Of a DNA stretch of 64,000 nt, positions 10,578 through 17,574 are shown piece by piece. The notes under the pieces are model-generated. The model had not been told where the DNA came from and did not search any database. It was given only the letters and a program-made list of their open reading frames with translations. The stretch comes from Actinomadura rupiterrae (GTDB taxonomy: Bacteria; Actinomycetota; Actinomycetes; Streptosporangiales; Streptosporangiaceae): positions 175,124 through 239,123 of the forward strand of contig NZ_JAMZEA010000017.1 of NCBI RefSeq assembly GCF_024172125.1. The letters run 5' to 3'. The position numbers were made by a program, and so were the translations under genes. The stretch's first letter is position 1. The number at the start of each line of letters is the position of its first letter.

Positions 10578-11531
10578 TTACCCAACGGCACCGACGGTCT
10601 CGGCCACGGCGGCCGCGACGTCCTCCTCCACCAGGTCGCCGTTGAGCATCGCGGCGGCGACCGAGCCCTGCGCCGCGGCGACGATCACCTGGGCGTGCCC
10701 GTCCACGACGTTCCCGGCCGCCGAGACGCCGGGGACGCTGGTGCGGCCCATGCCGTCGGTGCGGACCAGGCCGTCCTCGCCGAGCTCGCAGCCGAGCGCG
10801 GTGAGCAGGCCGTCGCGGGGCACCAGGGTGGACTGGACGAACAGGGCGGTGCGCGCGACGACGCGTCCATCGGCCATCTCCACACCGTGCAGGCCCGCGT
10901 CGTCGGCGACGAGCCGCTTGACCTCGCCCTCGACGACGGTGATGCCGCGCGCGGCCAGGCGGGTGCGGTCCTCGGGCGAGGGGTCCAGGGTGTGGGTGAA
11001 CAGGGTGAGGTCGGGGCACCACTGCCTGATCATCAGGGCGTGCTGGACGGCGTGCGGCTGCAGCGCCAGCACCCCGACCGGCTCGTCGCGGACCTCGTGG
11101 CCGTGGCAGTAGGGGCAGTGCAGGACGTGCCGTCCCCAGCCCTCCCGCAGGCCGGGCAGGTCGGGCAGCTCGTCGTGCAGCCCGGTCGTCACCAGGACGC
11201 GCCGGGTCCGCATCGACGCCCCTCCGGCGAGCCGCACGGTGAACGAGGGGGCTTCCGCGCCGCCGGTCTCGCGGATGATCTCGTCCGCGCGGGCCGCGAT
11301 GGGCCGGACGCCGTAGCGGGCGAGTTCGGCGCGGCCGGCTTCCAGCAGCGCGGCCGGGGGCATGCCGTCGCGGGACAGGAAACCGTGCATGTGCGCGGCG
11401 GGGGCGTTGCGCGGGGAGCCGGTGTCCAGGATCGCGATGCGGCGGCGGGCGCGGGCCAGTTGCAGGCCCGCGTTGAGCCCGGCGGCGCCGCCGCCCACGA
11501 TCACCACGTCGTACCGGTCGTTGTCGGTCAT
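10578..11531 (-). CDS. Thioredoxin-reductase-like FAD oxidoreductase
   Basis: 317 aa, ATG at 11531. FAD-binding motif VIVGGGAAGLNAG at residues 10-22, redox pair C139-P-Y-C142 in VLHCPYCHGHE, and the C-terminal FAD motif GVSAAGNVVDGHAQ. The second Rossmann fold, normally G-x-G-x-x-A for NADPH, reads VGVLALQPHAVQ and lacks the canonical glycines, so electron-donor use may differ from standard TrxR. This is typical of GliT/HlmI-type or orphan disulfide oxidoreductases. It is divergent from an XRE-cupin regulator with a 16-bp inverted repeat between. Confidence 0.85.
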   Translation of the reverse strand: MTDNDRYDVVIVGGGAAGLNAGLQLARARRRIAILDTGSPRNAPAAHMHGFLSRDGMPPAALLEAGRAELARYGVRPIAARADEIIRETGGAEAPSFTVRLAGGASMRTRRVLVTTGLHDELPDLPGLREGWGRHVLHCPYCHGHEVRDEPVGVLALQPHAVQHALMIRQWCPDLTLFTHTLDPSPEDRTRLAARGITVVEGEVKRLVADDAGLHGVEMADGRVVARTALFVQSTLVPRDGLLTALGCELGEDGLVRTDGMGRTSVPGVSAAGNVVDGHAQVIVAAAQGSVAAAMLNGDLVEEDVAAAVAETVGAVG

Positions 11532-11598
11532 ATCTACCGTCCGCAGGTCGTTGAGCTGGTCACTTGCGGATCCAGGATGCGAGCGGCCCCAAACGCCC

Positions 11599-11614
11599 GG
11601 CAACGTTTGTTGCC
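11599..11614. promoter_or_regulatory. Inverted repeat in the TrxR-like/XRE divergent promoter
   Basis: GGCAAC-GTTT-GTTGCC, a perfect 6-bp inverted repeat 31 bp before the XRE ATG, within the only non-coding gap of this pair. Likely the operator of the XRE-cupin protein. Confidence 0.55.
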
Positions 11615-11645
11615 ATTTCTGGGACGCGTCGGGTGGAATGGGGCC

Positions 11646-12323
11646 ATGGAACGTCCTCGCGGCCCCGCCACCAGCACCGACACCGTCCCCGAGACCGTCG
11701 CGGACTCCGGCGGCGACGACCCGTCGGCGGCGATCGACCGGGCCCTGACCGAGGTCGGTCCGCGGCTGCGGAGGCTGCGCGCCGAGCGCGGCGTCACCCT
11801 GGGCGCGCTCGCCGAGGCCACCGGGATCTCCAAGAGCACGCTGTCGCGGCTGGAGTCGGGCCAGCGCAAGCCGAGCCTGGAGCTGCTGCTGCCGCTCGCG
11901 CAGGTGTACCAGGTGCCGCTGGACGAGATGGTCGGCGCGCCGGAGGTCGGCGATCCGCGGGTGCGGCTGACGCCGCGCGACGGCGGCGACCGGACGGTGA
12001 TCCCGCTGACCAGGCAGCCCGGGCCGCTGCAGGCGTGGAAGACGATCCTGCCGGCGAAGGCGCGCTGCGAGCCGAACCCGGTGACGCACGAGGGCTACGA
12101 GTGGCTGTACGTGCTGGCCGGACGGCTCCGGCTGATCGTCGGGGACCACGACCTGGTGCTGGAACCCGGCGAGGCGGCCGAGTTCGACACGCGACTGCCG
12201 CACTGGTTCGGCCCGGCCGGCACCGAGGCGGTGGAGTTGCTCAGCCTGTTCGGGTGCCAGGGCGAGCGCTTCCACCTGCGCGCGGCACCTAGGTCACGCC
12301 GTCCGGGCGCGTCCGCCGACTGA
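11646..12323 (+). CDS. XRE family regulator with C-terminal cupin domain
   Basis: 225 aa from ATG at 11646. After a 35-residue flexible arm, the Cro/CI-type HTH spans about residues 38-95 (LRRLRAERGVTLGALAEATG, then SKSTLSRLESGQRKPSLELL). A cupin_2 domain follows at about 140-210 (HEGYEWLYVLAGRLRLIVGD, then PGEAAEFDTRLPHWFG). This architecture is common for regulators sensing small ligands in the cupin barrel. The divergent flavoprotein is the likely target. The in-frame extension upstream of 11646 runs antisense through other genes and is not real. Confidence 0.92.
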   Translation: MERPRGPATSTDTVPETVADSGGDDPSAAIDRALTEVGPRLRRLRAERGVTLGALAEATGISKSTLSRLESGQRKPSLELLLPLAQVYQVPLDEMVGAPEVGDPRVRLTPRDGGDRTVIPLTRQPGPLQAWKTILPAKARCEPNPVTHEGYEWLYVLAGRLRLIVGDHDLVLEPGEAAEFDTRLPHWFGPAGTEAVELLSLFGCQGERFHLRAAPRSRRPGASAD

Positions 12324-12335
12324 GCCGTCCGCCGG

Positions 12336-12785
12336 TCAGATCGCCCATTGGGGGCGGTAGGCGGGGTGGTCGGCGTAGGCGGAGGCCAGCGCGCGCAGGG
12401 CGGCGACGCGGACGGTCTGGGCGGCCTCGGCGGCGTCCGAGCGGTGCCCGCTGGACAGCAGCCACGCGGCCTTGGCGTACTCGTCGAGGATGAGGCGCTT
12501 GGCGGCGGCCTCGCGCAGGACGCGGGCGGGGGCGTGGCGCGCGATGTGCTCGGCGTAGGTCTCGTTCTCGGCCTCGGCGACGAATCCGGGCCGTCCGGAA
12601 GGCGCCTGGCCCGGGGCGCCCGACGCGCCGGACCCGCCGGACGTGTCGGCGGACGGTTCGCCGGACGGGGTGTCGAGGCTGACCGAGCCCGGCGGGGAGG
12701 GCCGCCAGGCCGCGCCCGAGCAGGCGCGGGCGATCTGCTCGTCCTTGGCGATCCGGGCGCGTAGGAACTCGACGAGGTCGTCCAC
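12336..12785 (-). CDS. DUF6221 family protein
   Basis: 149 aa with GTG start at 12785, chosen because VDDLVEFLRARIAKDEQIAR is the conserved N-terminus of this actinobacterial family. The C-terminal half is helical (HIARHAPARVLREAAAKRLI, then LDEYAKAAW). The middle (residues 35-70) is a Pro/Gly/Ser-rich linker. Function unknown; members are often in mobile or repetitive actinomycete regions. It ends 12 bp after the converging XRE gene. Confidence 0.7.
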   Translation of the reverse strand: MDDLVEFLRARIAKDEQIARACSGAAWRPSPPGSVSLDTPSGEPSADTSGGSGASGAPGQAPSGRPGFVAEAENETYAEHIARHAPARVLREAAAKRLILDEYAKAAWLLSSGHRSDAAEAAQTVRVAALRALASAYADHPAYRPQWAI

Positions 12786-12804
12786 CCGGCCATTGTGCAG
12801 TCCC

Positions 12805-12822
12805 GGTGCGGCCCGCCGCACC
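12805..12822 (-). terminator. Hairpin between DUF6221 start and murJ stop
   Basis: GGTGCGG-CCCG-CCGCACC, a perfect 7-bp GC stem with a 4-nt loop, 31 bp downstream of the murJ stop (reading the minus strand). There is no T-tract, as is common in high-GC actinomycetes. A stem with nearly the same arms follows the HAD gene at 46759. Confidence 0.45.
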
Positions 12823-12826
12823 CCAC

Positions 12827-12868
12827 GCGGGTCAGCCGGGGCGCAGCGCGGGTCAGCCTAGGCGCAGT
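12827..12868 (-). repeat. 21-bp in-frame tandem duplication spanning the murJ stop
   Basis: Two 21-bp units (12827-12847 and 12848-12868) differ at three positions. The second contains the murJ stop. Seen from the minus strand, the terminal codons ALRLG-stop are followed in the same frame by P-ALRPG-stop. The unit is exactly 7 codons. Confidence 0.7.
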
Positions 12869-14427
12869 GCGGAGGTCAGCGTGCGCACCTCGGCGACGCC
12901 GAGGATCCGCGCCGCCAGCGCGTACAGCAGGCCGCCCGCGGCGGACGCGGCGACGATCACCACGGCGGCGCTGGACGGCCCGGCGCCGAACGGGGCGTCC
13001 ACGGCGCGGGCGACCGCGGCGGCGGCCAGGCCGGCGGCGGTCGCGGCGGCCAGGGTGCGCAGGTGGGTGTCCAGCAGGCGGTGGCCGTCGACCCGGCCGA
13101 GCCGGTTCCGCAGCAGCAGCGCGGCGGCGACCAGTCCGCCCGCGTAGGCCAGGCCGGTGCAGCCGGCCAGCGCGAACACCAGCCGCGCGCCTCCGATGAC
13201 CTGCGCCGCGACCAGCGCCGACGCGGCCGTGGCGGCCGAGACTCCGACGCTGACCAGCGCCGGGGTGCGGGTGTCGCCGAGGGCGTAGAAGGTGCGGAGC
13301 ATGATCTGGTACCCGGCAAACGGGACGAGCGCGAACCCGTAGACGGCGAGCGTCTGCCCGGCCAGCCGGGCCGCCTCCAGCGAGGTGCCGCCGTGCCGGA
13401 ACATCAGCGTCGTCAGGGCGGGCCCGAGGACGATCAGCGCGGCGGCGACGGGCGCGAGCGCGACGCCGGTCAGCCGCAGCGAGCGGGACAGGTCGGCGGT
13501 GACGCCGGCGAGGTCGCTGCGTCCGGCGGCGCGGCTCATCCGGGGCAGAACGCTGGTCATGACGGTCACCGCGATCACCGCGTAGGGGAGCTGGAACACC
13601 ATGGAGGCGTTGGTGAAGACCGACAGCATGCCCTGTCCGGCGTGCGAGGCGAGGTTGGTGGACACCACGAACACCGCCTGCGCGGCGGCGACCGACGCCA
13701 GTGTCCAGGCGGCCATGGCGGCGATGCGCCGGACGCCGATGCCGCGCGGGTCGGCGTGCAGCCGGAACCGGAACCCGGCGCGGCGTCCGGCGACGGCGAG
13801 CACGGCCATCTGCGCGGCGACCCCGGCGCTGGTGCCGATCGACAGCAGCAGCGTCTGCGCGGTGCTGAGCGAGGTGGCGCCGCCGGTGCCGCCGACCAGG
13901 ACGAACGCCAGCCCGGTGCCGATCACGACGAGGTTGTTGGCGACCGGCGCCCACAGCGGTGTGGTGAGCCGTCCGCGGGCGTTCAGCACGGCCGCCAGGG
14001 TGGCGCTGACGCCGTAGAACAGGATCTGCGGCATGAAGAAGCGGGTGAACAGCACGGCCAGGTGCCGCTGGGATGGCTTGAACCCCGACACGGTCGCGTC
14101 CACGATCAGCGGCGCGGCGACCACGGTGACGATCACGACCGCGCCGAGCCCGTACACCACCAGCGACAGCAGCCGCTGGGCGAACAGGTCGGCCTCGGGC
14201 CGGGACGCCTGCCGGACCAGCAGCGGGACGATCACCGAGGCGAGCGCGCCGCCCATGACCAGCTCGTAGATCGTGTTGGGGGTGACGTTGGCGGCGGTGT
14301 AGGCGTCCATGAGGCGGGTGCCGAGGCCGAGCGCGGCGATCAGCACCAGCGAGCGGACGAACCCGGTGATCCGCGACACGACGGTCGCGACCGCCATCGC
14401 GCGTCCCGTCCGCAGCATCTCGCTCAT
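12853..14427 (-). CDS. murJ: MurJ/MviN family lipid II flippase-like membrane protein
   Basis: 524 aa from ATG at 14427 (MSEMLRTGRAMAVATVVSRI), a usual length for MurJ with about 14 membrane helices. The MviN signature region is visible (TGFVRSLVLIAALGLG, NTIYELVMGGALASVIVPLL, RFFMPQILFYGVSATLAAVL). It belongs to the MOP superfamily and would flip lipid II across the inner membrane. It is not embedded in the dcw or mycobacterial-type trxB-trxA locus and has no cytosolic kinase-like tail, so it may be a secondary paralogue. The gene symbol rests on family only. Confidence 0.85.
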   Translation of the reverse strand: MSEMLRTGRAMAVATVVSRITGFVRSLVLIAALGLGTRLMDAYTAANVTPNTIYELVMGGALASVIVPLLVRQASRPEADLFAQRLLSLVVYGLGAVVIVTVVAAPLIVDATVSGFKPSQRHLAVLFTRFFMPQILFYGVSATLAAVLNARGRLTTPLWAPVANNLVVIGTGLAFVLVGGTGGATSLSTAQTLLLSIGTSAGVAAQMAVLAVAGRRAGFRFRLHADPRGIGVRRIAAMAAWTLASVAAAQAVFVVSTNLASHAGQGMLSVFTNASMVFQLPYAVIAVTVMTSVLPRMSRAAGRSDLAGVTADLSRSLRLTGVALAPVAAALIVLGPALTTLMFRHGGTSLEAARLAGQTLAVYGFALVPFAGYQIMLRTFYALGDTRTPALVSVGVSAATAASALVAAQVIGGARLVFALAGCTGLAYAGGLVAAALLLRNRLGRVDGHRLLDTHLRTLAAATAAGLAAAAVARAVDAPFGAGPSSAAVVIVAASAAGGLLYALAARILGVAEVRTLTSALRLG

Positions 14428-14509
14428 CGTCGGCCCCTCTCGTCCCCGCCAGGTTAGACGGCGCGGCGGCCCGGACCGTTCGGATCCGGACCGCCGCACC
14501 TCACCGGGT

Positions 14510-14551
14510 GTGTCAGACGGACTTCTGGGCCGGTGTCAGACGGACTTCTGG
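14510..14551 (-). repeat. 19-bp direct repeat duplicating the 3' end of the ABC permease gene
   Basis: The 19-mer GTGTCAGACGGACTTCTGG occurs at 14510-14528 and again at 14533-14551, period 23. The second copy contains the permease stop and its QKSV codons. The first, downstream, copy would encode the same QKSV-stop in another frame. Confidence 0.8.
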
Positions 14552-15357
14552 TAGGAGCGGAAGGTGGCGACCGAGATCGCGATGCACACCACGGCCAGGG
14601 CGAGCAGCCCGCCGCCGCGCGCCGCGACCGAGCCCCAGTCGGTGCCGGTGGCGAGCGCGGAGCGGCCTGCGCGGACGGCCCAGTCGAGCGGGTTGCAGGC
14701 GGTGATGACCCGCATCCAGTGCGGCATCAGCGTGCTCGGCATGAACGCCGAGGACAGGAAGGTCAGCGGCAGCATCAGCAGCACGTTGAACCCGATGATC
14801 GCCTCGCGCTGCTTCAGCGTCATGCCCATCGCGTTGGACAGCGCGCCGAACACCGTGCCGAGCAGCACGCCCGCGGCGACGACCACGGCGCAGCCGCCGA
14901 TCCCGCCGGGGTAGTGCGCGCCGCCGAGCAGGCCGAGCAGCAGGATCGCGACGGACTGCAGCGCGGTGGTGACGGCCTGGTCGGCGACGCCGGAGGTCAT
15001 CAGCGCGACGCGGCTGACCGGGGAGGTCAGGAACCGGTTCAGGGTGCCGCGGTCGATCTCCTCGATCATCCCGACGCCGGCCCACATACTCGCGTTCATC
15101 GCGTTCATGGCGATCACGCCGGGCACCAGGTACCCCAGGTAGGAGCCGCCGCCGAAGCCGGGGATGTCCACGACGCGGCGGAACAGCGACCCGAACAGGA
15201 ACAGCCAGATCGCGGGTTGGACGAGGTTGCCGACGATGACGGCGGGCTGGCGCGCGAGCGCGTGCAGGCGGCGTCCGGTCAGGAACCAGGTGTCGGCGAG
15301 CAGCCGCGGCATCGCGAGCTTGCGGGAAGCGGGCGCGGTGAGGGGTGCGGTGGTCAT
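14536..15357 (-). CDS. DrrB-type ABC transporter permease
   Basis: 273 aa, ATG at 15357 overlapping the ATPase stop by 4 bp (ATGA). Six membrane helices of the ABC2 type, with the conserved stretches EEIDRGTLNRFLTSPVSR, ALSNAMGMTLKQREAIIGFN and LPLTFLSSAFMPSTLMPHWM. This is the ABC-2/daunorubicin-resistance permease pattern. It forms a two-gene exporter with the upstream ATPase, under probable control of the PadR gene at 16610. The substrate is unknown, likely a hydrophobic drug or metabolite. Confidence 0.92.
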   Translation of the reverse strand: MTTAPLTAPASRKLAMPRLLADTWFLTGRRLHALARQPAVIVGNLVQPAIWLFLFGSLFRRVVDIPGFGGGSYLGYLVPGVIAMNAMNASMWAGVGMIEEIDRGTLNRFLTSPVSRVALMTSGVADQAVTTALQSVAILLLGLLGGAHYPGGIGGCAVVVAAGVLLGTVFGALSNAMGMTLKQREAIIGFNVLLMLPLTFLSSAFMPSTLMPHWMRVITACNPLDWAVRAGRSALATGTDWGSVAARGGGLLALAVVCIAISVATFRSYQKSV

Positions 15358-16433
15358 TTCGCGGCCTCCTGCCGGACGGTCGGGTCGGTGTCGGCGACGT
15401 CGCCGCTGGGGCGGGTGCCGGGGGTGGCGGGGGTGTCCTGGCCGTTGTCGGGGGTGTAGCGGCGGCCGGTGTAGCGCAGGAACACGTCGTCCAGGCTGGG
15501 GCGGGCGACGGTGACGGCCGCTGCGGGCATCCCGGCGCGCTCCAGCGCGGCCAGGACGGCGGGCACCGCGGCGGCGCCGTTGTCGCTGCGGGCGCTGACG
15601 CCGCGTCCGGCGACCCGGACCTCCCGGACGGACGGCAGCGCCTCCAGCACGGCGCGGACCTCGGCGGGGACGGACCCGGAGGCCAGCTCCAGGTGGACCG
15701 CGTCGCCGCGCAGCTCGCCCTTCAGCTCGTCGGGGGTGCCGCCCGCGACGACGTGCCCGTGGTCGACGATCGCCAGGCGCTGCGCGAGCCGGTCGGCCTC
15801 CTCCAGGTAGTGGGTGGTGAGGACGACGGTCAGGCCGTCGCCGGAGGCGAGCCGTTGGATCTCGGTCCACATCGCGGCGCGGGCCTCGGGGTCCAGGCCG
15901 GTGGTCGGCTCGTCCAGGAACAGCACGGCGGGGCGGTGCACCAGGCCGAGCGCGACGTCCAGGCGGCGCTGGGTGCCACCGGAGTAGGTCTTGACGAGCC
16001 GGTCGGCGACCTCGGTGAGGTCGAACCGGTCGAGCAGCTCGGTGGCGCGGGTGCGGGCGGCGTGCCCGCCCATGCCGTGCATCCGGGCCTGCAGGATCAG
16101 GTTCTCGCGGCCGGTGGCGCGCGGGTCGCTGCCCGAGCGCTGCGCGACGACGCCGATGAGGCGCCGGACGCGGCCCGGGTTGCGCAGCACGTCGGCGCCC
16201 TCGACCTCGGCGCTGCCGCGGTCGGGGCGGGTGAGGGTGGTGAGGACCTTGACGGCGGTGGACTTGCCGGCGCCGTTGGGGCCGAGCAGGCCGAACACGA
16301 TGCCGCGCTCGACCGCGATGTCCAGGCCGTCCAGGGCGCGGACGCCGCCCTTGACGCCGCGGACGGAGTAGGTCTTGCCGAGGTCGTGCGCGCGCACGGC
16401 GCACGGGTCGGTGGTGGTGCCTCGGATGGTCAC
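15354..16433 (-). CDS. DrrA-type ABC transporter ATP-binding protein
   Basis: 359 aa with GTG start at 16433 (GGGAGAG upstream). Walker A GPNGAGKST, Q-loop VAQRSG, signature TYSGGTQRRLDVALGL, Walker B VLFLDEPTTGLDPE and H-loop TTHYLEEADRL are all intact. The 100-residue C-terminal extension (DAVHLELASGSVPAEVRAVL, SLDDVFLRYTGRRYTPDN) matches the DrrA family tail. Partner permease overlaps downstream. Its promoter lies in the 176-bp gap after padR, which also holds a long hairpin. Confidence 0.93.
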   Translation of the reverse strand: MTIRGTTTDPCAVRAHDLGKTYSVRGVKGGVRALDGLDIAVERGIVFGLLGPNGAGKSTAVKVLTTLTRPDRGSAEVEGADVLRNPGRVRRLIGVVAQRSGSDPRATGRENLILQARMHGMGGHAARTRATELLDRFDLTEVADRLVKTYSGGTQRRLDVALGLVHRPAVLFLDEPTTGLDPEARAAMWTEIQRLASGDGLTVVLTTHYLEEADRLAQRLAIVDHGHVVAGGTPDELKGELRGDAVHLELASGSVPAEVRAVLEALPSVREVRVAGRGVSARSDNGAAAVPAVLAALERAGMPAAAVTVARPSLDDVFLRYTGRRYTPDNGQDTPATPGTRPSGDVADTDPTVRQEAAK

Positions 16434-16551
16434 GGGACTCTCCCGGTTCGTGGATCGGTGGGGCGATCCGGCGGCGCGGTGAGTCCGGCTAACCTTGTTG
16501 TGTCACCCAGGTCGCTGGTTCCGTTGCCGCGGATCGGCGTTCTGGCTCTGG

Positions 16552-16586
16552 GGCCCCGGCCCGGTGTTGCCGCACCGGCCGGGGCC
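16552..16586 (-). terminator. Long GC hairpin between padR and the ABC ATPase gene
   Basis: Outer stem GGCCCCGG/CCGGGGCC and inner stem CCGGTG/CACCGG with one bulged C and a 6-nt loop. It begins 24 bp after the padR stop and precedes the ATPase start by about 120 bp. It probably ends or attenuates padR transcription, so the exporter may have its own promoter. Confidence 0.55.
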
Positions 16587-16609
16587 TTCTCACGTCCGTG
16601 GGGGTGGTG

Positions 16610-17284
16610 TCAGCCCTCCTCCTGGCGTTCCTGGCGCTCCTGGTTCTGGCGCTCCTGGTTCTGGAGCCAGTCGATCTCCCGCGGGACCTCGCCGGTCTCG
16701 TGGAAGCGGGTCCAGTCGGCGAGGCCGGGCATGGTGCCGTCCTCCAGGCGGGCCAGCAGGGCGCGGACCCATCCGGTCTCGGCGCGGCTGAGGGTCAGGT
16801 GGTAGTCGGCCTCGATCAGCAGCAGCTCGGGCAGCCAGGACCGGGCCTCGGCGAGCTGGCGCTCCTGCTCGGCGAGGTCGGCGTCCAGGGCCTCCAGCCG
16901 CCGCCGCAGCAGCACGGTGAACTCGCGCGGGTCCAGCCCGGCGATGTCGGCGAGCGCGGCCTCGAACCGCGGGTACTCGCGCTCGGGGACGGCGACCAGC
17001 TCGCGCAGCCAGTCGGTGAGCTCGGCGCTGCCCTCGGGGGTGATCGCGTAGACCGTCCGGTCCGGCTGGTTGCCCTGCCGGACCGTGCCGGTCGCCTTGA
17101 TCAGCCCGTGCTTCTCCAGGTTCCGCACGACGGTGTAGAACGACCCCCAGTTGATCTTCACGCTGGCGTCCTTGCCGCGGCGCCGCAGCGTGGAGGCGAT
17201 CTCGTAGGGGTACATCGGGCGCTCGCTGAGCGTGCTCAGCACCGGCAGCGCCAGCAGGTTGGCGACCTTCCGCCGCTTGGCCAC
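16610..17284 (-). CDS. PadR family transcriptional regulator
   Basis: 224 aa from GTG at 17284, chosen because GGCGGAGG lies 8 nt upstream and the PadR domain starts at once (VANLLALPVLSTLSERPMYP). Winged helix residues 1-85 include INWGSFYTVVRNLEKHGLIK and YAITPEGSAELTDWL. The C-terminal coiled domain (90-200) contains LRRRLEALDADLAEQERQL. The extreme C-terminus is a short repeat, QNQERQNQERQERQEEG, from a 15-bp DNA repeat. PadR proteins typically repress adjacent DrrAB-like exporters and sense their drug substrates. Confidence 0.92.
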   Translation of the reverse strand: MAKRRKVANLLALPVLSTLSERPMYPYEIASTLRRRGKDASVKINWGSFYTVVRNLEKHGLIKATGTVRQGNQPDRTVYAITPEGSAELTDWLRELVAVPEREYPRFEAALADIAGLDPREFTVLLRRRLEALDADLAEQERQLAEARSWLPELLLIEADYHLTLSRAETGWVRALLARLEDGTMPGLADWTRFHETGEVPREIDWLQNQERQNQERQERQEEG

Positions 17285-17331
17285 CGCGACCACCTCCGCC
17301 CGTTCCGTCCGGGCGGCTCGTCCCGCCGCCC

Positions 17332-17364
17332 ACTCGCTTGCGAGTACTCGTGGACGAGTACTCG
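17332..17364. promoter_or_regulatory. Cluster of ACTCG/CGAGT palindromes upstream of padR
   Basis: ACTCGCTTGCGAGT (17332-17345) overlaps CGAGTACTCG (17341-17350), and a second CGAGTACTCG follows at 17355-17364. All are perfect or near-perfect dyads 48-80 bp before the padR start, next to TATATTCG on the minus strand that could be the -10. Probable PadR autoregulatory operators. Confidence 0.6.
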
Positions 17365-17574
17365 CTTTCGAATATACGCCTGCGGGGCGGGTTGTCCAGC
17401 CCTTCGCCGGAACCTCTTGCGGACGACCCGGTTCCGGCCTGCCCCGAATGAGGAGTGCCGCCTGCCGAAGGAGGGCCCGGCCGATCCAGACCCTTCGCCA
17501 TGCCCGGGCCAGGTGCGGACGCCGCCCGGCGGGGAACGAAACGGCAGGACGATCGTTAGTCTGGAAGGCAGGAC

